Shown here piece after piece: positions 46,585 through 55,608 of a stretch of DNA of 64,000 bases. Each line of letters begins with the position of its first letter. Positions within the stretch are counted from its first letter, which is position 1. Under the pieces are notes generated by a model. It saw only the letters and a list, made by a program, of their open reading frames with translations, searched no databases and was not told the DNA's origin. The DNA lies in the NCBI GenBank assembly GCA_964446115.1, contig CAYUNE010000007.1, positions 34,453 to 98,452 on the forward strand, written 5' to 3'. A program made the translations under genes and the position numbers. The DNA is from CAYUNE01 sp964446115. Lineage in GTDB: Bacteria > Desulfobacterota > Desulfobulbia > Desulfobulbales > Desulfobulbaceae.

Positions 46585-47511
46585 TCAGCGTTGGTATTTT
46601 TCCAGGATGCGGTAGAGCCGGTCCAGATAGCGCTCCTTGTAGATGAGGCGGGTGGTGCTTTCCAGTTCTCCGATGAGGGCGGGGATGATCTGCTGCAAGT
46701 CGATGCCGTATTTGTTCATCCTGCTTTCATTGGCATCCTCGATAATCAGCACCGAGTAATAGTTGACCAGCAGCCGCAGTTTTGAATCTCGCCGGAAAAG
46801 GTAGGCGCGGCCGCCGATTGTGGTGAGGAAAAATCCGGCATAGTCGTAGTAGTTGTCCTGCAAGACATTGCTCTTCTTTTGTGGTGAATCGCACTTCTCC
46901 CTGATATGCACCCGGTAAAAGGCCCGGGCGATATCTTCTATATCCTCCTGTTCCCGATCCAGAATCGCCTTGATGAGAATAATATTGCGACGGCCGATGG
47001 TCCGGAAGATATGGGCCATGTTCTTGAGAATGGAAAGGAGATTGTCCGTTTCCCGGGTAACGATGGGAGGGTTGGCCAGCAACTTGTCCCGGAGGCTGAG
47101 AAAATAGGGCTCGCTTTTTTCCTTAAGGCCGAGCTCTTCAAGGTATTCCTGGCCGTCAAGCTGGCTGAAAAACCGGTGGAGTTTCTCCGCCAGCTGCTCG
47201 CAGGATTCCTCCCGACCGGCGGCGGGGCTTTTTTCCTCCCGGGGTGCCGCCGTCTGCTCGCTGTCACCGGATCCGGGAAGCGACGGAGCCGGGGAGGCGG
47301 GCTCGGCGGGGGACACGGCCTTTGGCGTGACGGCTTGCGGGACCTCGCCTGACGGTGGGGCCTTTGCCGACGGACGAAACAGATCGGTCCTGAAATAGAG
47401 AAAGAGGGCAAGAGCACCAGCAGCCAGAAGAATCAGCAGAATGATGAGCAGGCCTGAACCGCTTTTCTTTCTCCGTTCTTCCCGGCGACGTGGGGGTCTC
47501 TCGTTGTTCAT
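46585..47511 (-). CDS. Membrane-anchored protein of unknown function
   Basis: About 308 residues: a basic N-terminus (RPPRRREERRKK), one helix (GLLIILLILLAAGALALFLYF), a long proline/alanine/serine linker (about 45-110) and a folded periplasmic domain from about 115 (CEQLAEKLHRFFSQLDGQEYLEELGL to the end). No family is recognised. The start at 47511 is preferred because upstream in-frame sequence looks non-coding. Confidence 0.8.
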   Translation of the reverse strand: MNNERPPRRREERRKKSGSGLLIILLILLAAGALALFLYFRTDLFRPSAKAPPSGEVPQAVTPKAVSPAEPASPAPSLPGSGDSEQTAAPREEKSPAAGREESCEQLAEKLHRFFSQLDGQEYLEELGLKEKSEPYFLSLRDKLLANPPIVTRETDNLLSILKNMAHIFRTIGRRNIILIKAILDREQEDIEDIARAFYRVHIREKCDSPQKKSNVLQDNYYDYAGFFLTTIGGRAYLFRRDSKLRLLVNYYSVLIIEDANESRMNKYGIDLQQIIPALIGELESTTRLIYKERYLDRLYRILEKYQR

Positions 47512-47717
47512 GTTTTTCCGATGTGGGTTTTGGCGATGCACTTTCTCTAAATTACAATATTTTTTTTCTTTAAACAAGCCGGAGCGCTGAAAACCGGAAA
47601 ACCAGGGAAAAAGCGATTGTTTCCTGATCACTGAAATTGATCTCGCATTTCAGAAATCTGAATGGAAATATAATCATATCTTCATGAAATTCTTACTCTT
47701 TTAATTTTTGATTCTGC

Positions 47718-47746
47718 TTGACTCATGCCGGTCAACAGGCTACAGT
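47718..47746 (+). promoter_or_regulatory. Sigma-70-type promoter of the pyrophosphatase gene
   Basis: TTGACT at 47718-47723 and TACAGT at 47741-47746 with 17-base spacing. The leader to the ATG at 47869 would be about 116 bases and holds no known riboswitch. The rest of the 357-bp divergent gap is AT-rich and unassigned. Confidence 0.55.
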
Positions 47747-47868
47747 AAATGTTTGATGTACGCAGGTTACGGACACCATGGTCCGGGGCTGCTCCAGACC
47801 CGATAACCAAAATGGTGATAATCTTTCTATTTTTTCCATTTATTTTCAGTTGAAAGGAGGAATGCGTT

Positions 47869-48795
47869 ATGTCTGTCTATGTTGTGGGTCACAAAAATCC
47901 GGACACGGATTCGGTTACCGCCGCCATTGCCTATGCCGAGCTGATGAAGGCCAAGGGAGAGGATTATATTCCCTGTGTCCAGGGGGAGATCAACCCCGAG
48001 ACCAAGGTTGTTCTCGACAAATTCGGTTTTGCCGCCCCTGAACTCATGACCGATGCCACCGGCAAGAAGATTGCCCTGGTGGATCACAGTGATCTCATGC
48101 AGGCGCCGGATAACCTGAGCGACGGAGAGGTTGTCGCCATTATCGACCACCACAAGATCGGTGATGTCACCACCAACAATCCCATCCTCTTCTGTGCCAT
48201 GCCCGTCGGCTGTACCGGCACGGTTCTCAACACCCTCTACGGTCTCAACGACGTCACCGTGGACAGCAAGGTCGCCGGCCTGATGCTGTCGGCCATTCTC
48301 AGCGATACCGTCAACTTCAAGTCGCCCACCTGCACCGACGCCGATAAGGCTGCCGTGGCTGAACTGGCCAAGATCGCCGGGGTGGATGATACCGATGAGC
48401 TGTTCATGGACATGCTCAAGGCCAAGAGCTCGGTGGAGGGAATTCCCGCCGATAAGCTGCTGAACCGCGATTACAAGGATTTCGACATGAATGGCAACAA
48501 GGTGGGATGCGGCCAGCTCGAACTTGCCACCCTGGATCAGGTCGCCGATATTCGCGACGACCTCTACAAGGCCATGCAGGAACAGAAAGCCGCCGGCGGC
48601 CATCATACCATTCTGCTCATGCTCACCGATGTCGTCAAGGAGGGCACGGACCTCATGGTACTTTCCGATGACGAGGCCCTCATCGAGGGTGCCTTCGGAG
48701 CCAAGCTGGAAGGCAAGAATTCCATGTATATCGACGGCATGCTCAGCCGGAAAAAACAGACCGTTCCCAATCTGCAGAAGGCCTTCGGCTGCTAG
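47869..48795 (+). CDS. ppaC: Manganese-dependent inorganic pyrophosphatase (family II)
   Basis: A 308-residue DHH-family phosphatase. The metal ligands are in VVGHKNPDTDSVTAAIAY (HxxDxD), the DHH motif is in VVAIIDHHKIGDV, and the C-terminal DHHA2 domain contains MLSRKKQTVPNL (SRKKQ). It hydrolyses pyrophosphate, important in sulfate activation and biosynthesis. AAAGGAGG lies upstream of the ATG. Confidence 0.95.
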   Translation: MSVYVVGHKNPDTDSVTAAIAYAELMKAKGEDYIPCVQGEINPETKVVLDKFGFAAPELMTDATGKKIALVDHSDLMQAPDNLSDGEVVAIIDHHKIGDVTTNNPILFCAMPVGCTGTVLNTLYGLNDVTVDSKVAGLMLSAILSDTVNFKSPTCTDADKAAVAELAKIAGVDDTDELFMDMLKAKSSVEGIPADKLLNRDYKDFDMNGNKVGCGQLELATLDQVADIRDDLYKAMQEQKAAGGHHTILLMLTDVVKEGTDLMVLSDDEALIEGAFGAKLEGKNSMYIDGMLSRKKQTVPNLQKAFGC

Positions 48796-48822
48796 ATTCG
48801 CAAATCCGTAGCGCAGACGACA

Positions 48823-48856
48823 GGGGGGATTTTTTCGGGAATCCCCCCTTTTTTTT
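48823..48856 (+). terminator. Rho-independent terminator of ppaC
   Basis: Nine-base arms GGGGGGATT (48823-48831) and AATCCCCCC (48840-48848) are followed by a run of eight T. Confidence 0.92.
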
Positions 48857-48879
48857 CCGTCAGGTGCGAAGAGGAGGAC

Positions 48880-50505
48880 TCAGCCGTCTTTTGCGTGGTT
48901 CACCGGGCAACCGACTTTTTTGATATCGGTCTTGAACTGGAAGTTGTCGTCGTGTTCCCCGGTGTGACAGGAAAGGCAGAGCCTCTTGTGGGGCATGCTC
49001 AGTGGAACCTCCCGGGGATTTTTATTATGTTTCTTCCCGGGGCCGTGGCAGGTCTCGCAACCAACGCTCTGTAACTCCGGTTTCATGCGGATCATCCGCA
49101 GGGTGTTGTCGGTGAACGAGCCGCTCTCATAGGAGGGCAGGGTAACATGACACCAGAGACAGTCGGGCTTGAATTGCTGATCCTCCTCCTCCAGGGTCTG
49201 ATAGGCCCGGGCATGCGGGGTCTGCCGCCAGAAAGCGGTCTGGGCCGGATGGCATTTGGCGCAGCTCTTCCAGCCCCCAAGGGAGGAAAGCCCCGGCCGG
49301 CCGGGCAGGCGGTCTTTTTCCGGCTGCCTGTTGTGCAGTTTCGCGCTTTCTTCTTTTAGCGCCCGGCGGTTGAGTTCGTTGACGGTTCTCCGGGTGTTGA
49401 GGACAATGGCCCTGATCTCCGGATCGTCCGGCATGGAAGTCTCAAGGGCGATGAACTCGTTGTCATAGCTTGACGGCCCCCGGGTGTTTTCGTGGTCGAT
49501 GGTGCTTTGCAGCCGCTGAATTTCCCCTTCCATTTCCTCTTTTTCCCGCAGCAGGGTCCGGTGCCGTTTGTTTTTGGAGAGATCCTCGCCGGCCTTCTCC
49601 TTTTCCAGTCTGCCCAGCAGCCATTGGATCCGGTCCAGGTTATTTTTGAGTTCCTTGAGGCGGCCGCGGACATCCTCTCCCCATTTCCCTGATTTTCTCC
49701 AGTTGATCCTCAGCATTCCAAGGTATTTGCCGCGTTCACCGGTCCGGCAGAGCAGGGTGTTGTTTATGGGTGTCGGTGGTTTGTTTGCCGCCTTGCCGCC
49801 GGCTTCGATGATGAGATGAATATCCGGGAAGCGTTCGGCGATCACCCGGTTGACGTTTTCCGGGTAACTGGAGAGCAGAATCACCATGTCGGCCTGATCC
49901 CTGACGCCCTCGATGATTTTGGGAAGGGTTTCCACCCAGGGAAGGATCTTGATGTCCCGGGCCGCCTCCGGTGGATGATTTTTCCCCAAAGGTCCGGTGA
50001 GGCCGATGATGCCGATTGTGGTCCCGCCTATCTGGTGGAGGATATAGGGCAGGAAAGGGGTCTTGCCGGTGGCGGCGTTAACAAGATTGACCGAGAGCCA
50101 GGAAAAAGATGTCTGCTGTCGCAGCTCCTGGAGGAAGTCAAGTCCAGCGGCCAGATCCAGCGGTGCAACGCCCGCGGCGGAATAGTGCATTTTGCTCACC
50201 GCCGCCACGATTCCCTTGGCCTGCGCCTTGGCAGGGGGCAGGTGAGGCGGGGCGATATCCGTTTTTGGAAACAGCATGGCTCCGCCGTCAACCACCAGTG
50301 CAGGCAGCTGGTAGCGCTGTTTGAGCTTTTGTATCTGAAATGCCTTTTTGGACAGACCGCCCAACTGGCTTGTTTTTCAGCCGCAGGCCTCCATTTCGCC
50401 GTGGAGATCGTTTGAGTAGAAGAGCAGAAACTCCGATCCGGAGGCAACGGTAGCCAGGCCAAGCAGGAGGCAGAGGGACAGGAGCAGGTTTTTTATGTCA
50501 GTCAT
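48880..50505 (-). CDS. Selenocysteine-containing metallophosphatase-like / tetrahaem cytochrome c protein
   Basis: A 541-residue exported protein that appears as two frames unless the TGA at 50377-50379 is read as selenocysteine. A signal peptide (MTDIKNLLLSLCLLLGLATVASG) leads to FLLFYSNDLHGEMEACG, then U43, then KTSQLGGLSKKAF in the same frame. As I recall, relatives have a CGC followed by LGGLARR here, so U43 replaces the second cysteine. The domain (to about 250) has a UshA/SoxB-like fold pattern, but the expected metal ligands are mostly lost (VVDGGAMLF, IEAGG). A coiled segment (about 270-350) follows, then four CxxCH haem motifs: CAKCH, CLWCH, CETCH and CLSCH, plus a broken CPVNH near the end. 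It is probably a periplasmic redox protein. An ATG at 50505 gives the signal peptide; longer starts exist to 50562. Confidence 0.88.
50348..50364 (-). promoter_or_regulatory. Bacterial SECIS element (cytochrome selenoprotein)
   Basis: Starting 13 bases after the UGA, UUGGGC pairs with GUCCAA (six pairs, one G-U) around the loop GGUCU. The E. coli fdhF SECIS shows the same GGUCU in its apical loop and a similar distance. This is the best-formed of the three candidates. Confidence 0.78.
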
Positions 50506-50692
50506 GATGATTTTTCCCATGGGACCCGCAAACAAGGTCCCCGTTTTCATGGTGAGAAGCAACGACGTTGGTCGTGAGTGGTTTTGATATTTTCAATTAT
50601 ACGAATTTTGGTTTAATTTCAACTTCCTTGCAGGCCGTAGTACGGGATGATAAAATAAAATATGCAATTTCAGTCCGTAATACCCCTTTTTC

Positions 50693-52249
50693 ATGGAAAC
50701 ACGAATTCTCTACATCGGTGATGATCACGGCGTGGTCCGGGGGCTGGGTGATGAAACCGCCGCCTTTGAAGTTTTTGAGACCGTCGACCGTGGTTTGGCC
50801 CTGTCCCTCTGCCGGGACCGCGAAATCCATCTGGTTATCATCGAAGGGGATCCCGCGGCGCCGGATGTGTGCGGCTTTTTTTCGGAGCTGAAAAAGGTGC
50901 GCCCCGGCCTTGCCGGCATTCTGATGAGTTCCCAGGTGGAGAGCGGCTTCGTGGTCGACGCCCTGAACGCCGGTTTTTCCGGTCTGGTTCGGAAACCGGC
51001 TCCCCCCGGCGAGTTGCGCCGGCGCATCGATGCCGCTCTCAACGCCGTTATTCTCAGCGACGAGAATATTCGCCTCAAGACCCTGCTGCCCCTCTACAGC
51101 CTCGGGGAACAGTTTCTGGCATCTTCCACCGAAGAGGAGGTCCTCGAGGGATTGGTGCGGACCGCGGTGGGTATCACCGATGCCGCGGCTGTTTCGGTCA
51201 TGCTTTACGACAAGGCGGAAAACTGTCTGCGCATAGCCATCTCCAGGGGACTTGACCGGGAAAAGGCGGCGCGGGTGCGTGTGGTTCCCGGCGACCAGAT
51301 CGCCGGATGGGTTTTTCAGAAGGGCAAGCCGGTCATCCTCAATCGCAACACCCAGAACGAGTCGATCTTTGCCTCCATTCTCAACCGGCCGGATATCACG
51401 GCCGCCATCTCCTTTCCGCTTACCGTGCGCGGCACCATCCTCGGCGTATTGAATATCAGTCGCACCGGCGAGGCGCATAACTTCAGCCAGGCCGATATCG
51501 AGATGCTCAATGTCGTCTGCAGCCAGGCCACCATGGCGCTGGACAATGTACGGGCCATTGCCGAACGGGAGGAAAAGGCACGGATGCTGGCGCTCTTCGA
51601 GCAATATGTCGCTCCGGAGGTGGCTGATCTGCTCATTGCCAACAGCAGCGATCCCGTCGACCTCGGGGAGGTGAGGCGGCTTACCGTCCTCTTTGCCGAT
51701 ATCCGTAATTTCACCGGGCTGGTACAGCGCATGCGGCTGGATACCATTCGCCTGTTTCTCAATCAATTCTTTCGCTTTTTTACCGATATTATCTTTCACC
51801 ACAGGGGAACGGTGGACAAGTTCATGGGCGATGCGGTGCTGGCGGTTTTCGGTGCACCGGTGGAGCTGGATAACGCCAATTACGCCGCTGTACGTTCGGC
51901 GCTGGAGATCCGGGAACGTTTTCAGGCGTTGAAGCAGCGCTGGATACTGGAACAGGATTACTTCAGGGATATCGAGATCGGTATCGGCATCACCTGCGGG
52001 GATACCTTTTTCGGCAATGTGGGTTCGGCCCGCCGTTTTGATTACACCGTGGTGGGGCCCCATGTGAATATCGCCCAGCGGCTGGCCTCCAGATCGAGGG
52101 ATGGTGCCATCTATCTCACCCGGCAGGTGGTGGACGATGCCGCCGATCTTGTCGACGGAGCCGTGCCCACCGCCCTGCGGCTCAAAGGGCTTGAGCGGGA
52201 AATGGCGGTTTACGAAATCAGGCGAAACCCCGTAACGACCGGCAGCTAG
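50693..52249 (+). CDS. Receiver-like/GAF/class III nucleotide cyclase
   Basis: A 518-residue protein with three domains. Residues 1-115 form a receiver-like fold (YIGDD acidic pair) whose phosphoacceptor position holds Glu in LVIIEGDP, so it is probably not phosphorylated. Residues about 130-290 are a GAF domain. The class III cyclase domain from about 320 has both metal aspartates (VLFADIRNFTGL; KFMGDAVLAVFG) and the transition-state Asn-x-x-x-Arg (VNIAQRL). The usual Asp of the purine-selecting IGDxVN is replaced (VVGPHVN), so substrate choice is open. It may supply the nucleotide sensed by proteins such as the one at 259-1794. The ribosome site is weak. Confidence 0.9.
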   Translation: METRILYIGDDHGVVRGLGDETAAFEVFETVDRGLALSLCRDREIHLVIIEGDPAAPDVCGFFSELKKVRPGLAGILMSSQVESGFVVDALNAGFSGLVRKPAPPGELRRRIDAALNAVILSDENIRLKTLLPLYSLGEQFLASSTEEEVLEGLVRTAVGITDAAAVSVMLYDKAENCLRIAISRGLDREKAARVRVVPGDQIAGWVFQKGKPVILNRNTQNESIFASILNRPDITAAISFPLTVRGTILGVLNISRTGEAHNFSQADIEMLNVVCSQATMALDNVRAIAEREEKARMLALFEQYVAPEVADLLIANSSDPVDLGEVRRLTVLFADIRNFTGLVQRMRLDTIRLFLNQFFRFFTDIIFHHRGTVDKFMGDAVLAVFGAPVELDNANYAAVRSALEIRERFQALKQRWILEQDYFRDIEIGIGITCGDTFFGNVGSARRFDYTVVGPHVNIAQRLASRSRDGAIYLTRQVVDDAADLVDGAVPTALRLKGLEREMAVYEIRRNPVTTGS

Positions 52250-52307
52250 CGTCACCCTTCCGGACCGGCCGAATCCCGGCCGGAGTCTCTTCCCTCCTGT
52301 TCTTCCG

Positions 52308-52757
52308 TCAGGCCGTCACCTTGAGTTGTCCTTCGATATCTTCCCACCATGAACCCCTTTCCCGCTGTCCCTGCTTCAGGTAATGCTGCAGTTTGTTGAC
52401 CAGCTCTCCCTCCGGGCTGGTCAGCAGTTCGACGCCGATGGTGTAGGAACGGACGTTGTTGAGCTGGAAACGCTCCAGCCAGATGGGACGGGACGGCACG
52501 GTAATTTGTTGGTTTTGATCCGGAAAGGTGATCACCAGCTGGAGAACGGTTGAATCATTTTCCCGAGTTGAGTAAAAGATGTGGTAAGAATCAATGAGCA
52601 CCTGGGAGATCAGCAGGCGGCAGCCATGCTGGGAAATGTCGACGATCCTGGCGGTAAAGGGCCCGGCCAGTTTTTTGCCGTTGGTGCCGTCCACGGCATT
52701 GACGGTGATGGGCATAAAGTCGTTGTGGCGTCTGGAACGCCGCATTTCCGTGATCAT
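52308..52757 (-). CDS. PilZ domain protein
   Basis: About 149 residues. RRSRRHNDFMPI is an RxxxR-type c-di-GMP site followed by DISQHGCRLLIS, where the usual D/NxSxxG motif reads DISQHG. It is likely a c-di-GMP receptor. The start at 52757 (or the nearby Met four codons on) is preferred; an open frame continues to a GTG at 52874 but the extra residues look non-native. Confidence 0.82.
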   Translation of the reverse strand: MITEMRRSRRHNDFMPITVNAVDGTNGKKLAGPFTARIVDISQHGCRLLISQVLIDSYHIFYSTRENDSTVLQLVITFPDQNQQITVPSRPIWLERFQLNNVRSYTIGVELLTSPEGELVNKLQHYLKQGQRERGSWWEDIEGQLKVTA

Positions 52758-52947
52758 GGCGGTCTCGGCTCCCGTGGGCTGATGTTTTACTGTGGGACCG
52801 GTTCGGCCGCAGGGCCTGCCGGCTGGGAAGAGAAGAAGGAGAAAGGCTGTCCATTTCCCGGGAGTCCGGGCCACGAAGAGGCTTTCATATAAAAAATGAT
52901 ATCACAGAGGTTGTCTTCTGTAAAATGCGGTGACAGGGGAAAAGAGT

Positions 52948-54441
52948 ATGGATGTGAAGAATCCGGACCTGCTGCATGAGCGGTGCATGATCAACGGCCG
53001 CTGGACGGCGGGGAAAGACGGAGCGCAAACCGAGGTATACAATCCCGCCACCGGCAGGCTTGTGGGCAGGGTGCCGAGCCTGGATCGTTCCCAGGTGCGG
53101 GAGGCCATTGCAGCCGCCGAGGCGGCGCTGCCGTCCTGGCGATTCGCCACCGCCCACCGGCGCAGCGGTATTCTCCGGCGCTGGCATGATCTTATCATGG
53201 CAAATCTGGAGGATCTGGCCGTGATCATGACCACGGAACAGGGCAAGCCGCTGGCGGAATCACGGGGCGAGATCGCCTATGCGGCTTCCTTTGTGGAGTG
53301 GTTTGCCGAAGAGGCCAAGCGGGTCTATGGCGACACCATTCCCATGGTGCAGCCCGACAAGCGGATCATTGTGATCAAGGAACCCGTGGGCGTCTGTGCC
53401 GCCATCACCCCCTGGAACTTTCCCTCGGCAATGATTACCCGCAAGGTGGCGCCTGCCCTGGCGGCGGGATGCACCATGGTGGTCAAACCGGCGCCCCAGA
53501 CCCCCTTTTCCGCCCTGGCCCTGGCCGCCCTGGGCCGGGAGGCCGGTATGCCGCCCGGGGTGTTTAACGTGGTGACCGGCCCTGCCGCCGAGATCGGCGC
53601 CGAAATGACGGCCAGTCCCGTTGTCCGCAAGCTCAGCTTCACCGGTTCCACGGCAGTTGGAAAGATGCTCATGCGAGAGTGCGCGGCCACGGTCAAGAAG
53701 ATTTCTCTCGAGCTCGGTGGCCATGCGCCCTTTCTCGTCTTTGACGATGCGGATCTGGAGGCGGCCGTGGAAGGCGCCATGGCCTCCAAATATCGCAACA
53801 GCGGTCAGACCTGCGTCTGCGCCAACCGTTTCATCGTCCAGCGGCAGGTTCACGAGCGTTTTGCCGAACTGTTGACCGCCCGGGTGCGCAACGAGTTGAA
53901 GGTCGGCGACGGTTTCGAGGAAGGGGTCAACCAGGGACCGCTCATCGACAACCGGGCGGTCGCCAAGGTCGAAGCGCAGATCGCCGACGCTGTTGCCAGG
54001 GGCGCCCGTATTGCCTGCGGCGGCAAAAGGCTGGCCGGAAACGGCCTGTTCTTTGAGCCCACGGTGCTGGTGGATGTCACCCCTGACATGCGCATTGCCC
54101 GCGAAGAAACATTCGGACCGGTGGCGCCGATTTTCTCCTTCAATGAAGAGGATGAGGCCGTGGCCCTGGCCAACGACACCCCCTATGGACTGGCATCCTA
54201 TTTCTACAGCCGGGACATCGGCCGGGTGTGGAGGATTGCGGAGCGGCTGGAATACGGCATGGTGGGCATCAACACCGGTCTCATGTCATCGGAATCGGCT
54301 CCGTTCGGCGGCATGAAGGAGTCGGGAATCGGCCGGGAAGGATCAAAGTACGGCATCGACGAATATCTGGAGATCAAATACCTCTGCCTGGGCGGGCTTG
54401 AGCCCCCGCGGGCCGGGACCCCTGAACGATACGGCAGATGA
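52948..54441 (+). CDS. gabD: NAD(P)-dependent succinate-semialdehyde dehydrogenase
   Basis: A 497-residue aldehyde dehydrogenase. The Rossmann block is ITPWNFPSAMITRKVAPALAAG, the general base Glu lies in SLELGGHAPFLVF and the catalytic Cys in NSGQTCVCANRFIV, the latter being typical of GabD. It oxidises succinate semialdehyde to succinate. ATG at 52948 is preferred over a GTG 18 bases earlier. No GABA genes are adjacent, so the exact aldehyde is inferred. Confidence 0.88.
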   Translation: MDVKNPDLLHERCMINGRWTAGKDGAQTEVYNPATGRLVGRVPSLDRSQVREAIAAAEAALPSWRFATAHRRSGILRRWHDLIMANLEDLAVIMTTEQGKPLAESRGEIAYAASFVEWFAEEAKRVYGDTIPMVQPDKRIIVIKEPVGVCAAITPWNFPSAMITRKVAPALAAGCTMVVKPAPQTPFSALALAALGREAGMPPGVFNVVTGPAAEIGAEMTASPVVRKLSFTGSTAVGKMLMRECAATVKKISLELGGHAPFLVFDDADLEAAVEGAMASKYRNSGQTCVCANRFIVQRQVHERFAELLTARVRNELKVGDGFEEGVNQGPLIDNRAVAKVEAQIADAVARGARIACGGKRLAGNGLFFEPTVLVDVTPDMRIAREETFGPVAPIFSFNEEDEAVALANDTPYGLASYFYSRDIGRVWRIAERLEYGMVGINTGLMSSESAPFGGMKESGIGREGSKYGIDEYLEIKYLCLGGLEPPRAGTPERYGR

Positions 54442-54466
54442 GTGGCGGCTGATCTTTGCAAGCCTC

Positions 54467-54494
54467 TTGACAATGCCGATTTTCACCTTATAGT
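54467..54494 (+). promoter_or_regulatory. Sigma-70 promoter of the Gld-like ABC operon
   Basis: A perfect TTGACA at 54467-54472 and TATAGT at 54489-54494, 16 bases apart, about 185 bases before the first gene of the operon. It is the strongest promoter match in the window. Confidence 0.78.
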
Positions 54495-54678
54495 CTGGTG
54501 CTGTTGCGGCAACAAAAGTACGCCTTTCTGAACGGGAACGGGATCCTGTTCACTTGAGGGCGGTTCCAAACCGCCTGTCATCAAGTTTTTTCACATCGCG
54601 CCTCGCGCAGCAAACAATCAAACAAGTAGACAACCGGTTGAATTACCTTTCCGTTATCTATCCGGAGGATGAAGACTT

Positions 54679-55608
54679 ATGGAGATGATCAAGGTAGAGG
54701 GACTGGGCAAGGTCTATGGTGACACCCCGGCCCTTGAGGATGTTTCCTTTTCCGTGCAGTCCGGTGAGGTGATCGGACTTCTCGGCCCCAACGGCGCCGG
54801 CAAGACCACCCTGATGAAGATTTTGACCGGATATCTGCATCCCACCAGCGGTACGGCCACCATCGGCGGTTTCGACGTGCTTTCCCAGACCGACCAGGTG
54901 CAGAAACTGGTGGGATACCTGCCGGAAAATGCACCGCTCTACCCGGAGCTGACGGTCCAGTCCTATCTCGGCATGATGGCCGATCTCCGGGGCATCGGAG
55001 CTGCCGATCAAAGGGAAATGATTTCGGAGGCGATTCATGCCGTGGGGCTGGAAGACAGGCTGACCCGGCCCATCGGCACCCTGAGCAAGGGGTATCGCCA
55101 ACGGGTTGGCCTGGCCCAGGCCATTCTTCACAGGCCCAGGCTGCTGATCCTCGACGAGCCCACCAACGGCCTGGATCCCACCCAGATCACCCAGGTACGA
55201 AAGCTGATCAGGAAGCTGGCCGACCAGGCCACCATCCTGCTCTCCACCCATATCCTTTCGGAGGTGGAGGCCACCTGCGACCGGGCCATCATCATCATGT
55301 TCGGCCGCCTGCGGGCCGATGCCAGGCTTGCCGATCTGGCGGGATCGTCCACTGCCCTGATCTCCTTCACCGGGGAGGTGGAGGCCGAACCGCTGCTCAG
55401 GGATGTGCCCGGTGTCGTCAAGGTGAGCCGGGAACGTCACGACGGCCGCACCACCTACGCGGTGACCACCGAGACCGGCGAGGATATCTGTCCGAAGCTG
55501 TTCCGTCTGGCCGCGGAGCGGAAGTGGCCGGTGGCGGAATTGCGCCGCGATGTCCGTAACCTGGAACATGTGTTCAATGAACTTGCCGCCGAGGGAGGGC
55601 TACGGTAA
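54679..55608 (+). CDS. ABC transporter ATPase (GldA-like)
   Basis: A 309-residue ABC-2 type ATPase: Walker A GPNGAGKTTLMKIL, signature LSKGYRQRVGLAQAI, Walker B LLILDEPTNGLDP, followed by a C-terminal regulatory extension. It is closest in style to GldA and related export ATPases. Its stop overlaps the permease ATG by one base. The substrate is unknown. Confidence 0.92.
   Translation: MEMIKVEGLGKVYGDTPALEDVSFSVQSGEVIGLLGPNGAGKTTLMKILTGYLHPTSGTATIGGFDVLSQTDQVQKLVGYLPENAPLYPELTVQSYLGMMADLRGIGAADQREMISEAIHAVGLEDRLTRPIGTLSKGYRQRVGLAQAILHRPRLLILDEPTNGLDPTQITQVRKLIRKLADQATILLSTHILSEVEATCDRAIIIMFGRLRADARLADLAGSSTALISFTGEVEAEPLLRDVPGVVKVSRERHDGRTTYAVTTETGEDICPKLFRLAAERKWPVAELRRDVRNLEHVFNELAAEGGLR

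Noticed and set aside
48880..50562. Treating the cytochrome gene as a pseudogene split by a nonsense codon
   Set aside because: Both sides are intact and in phase, the stop is TGA at a redox-cysteine position, and a well-formed hairpin follows it. Recoding explains the data better.
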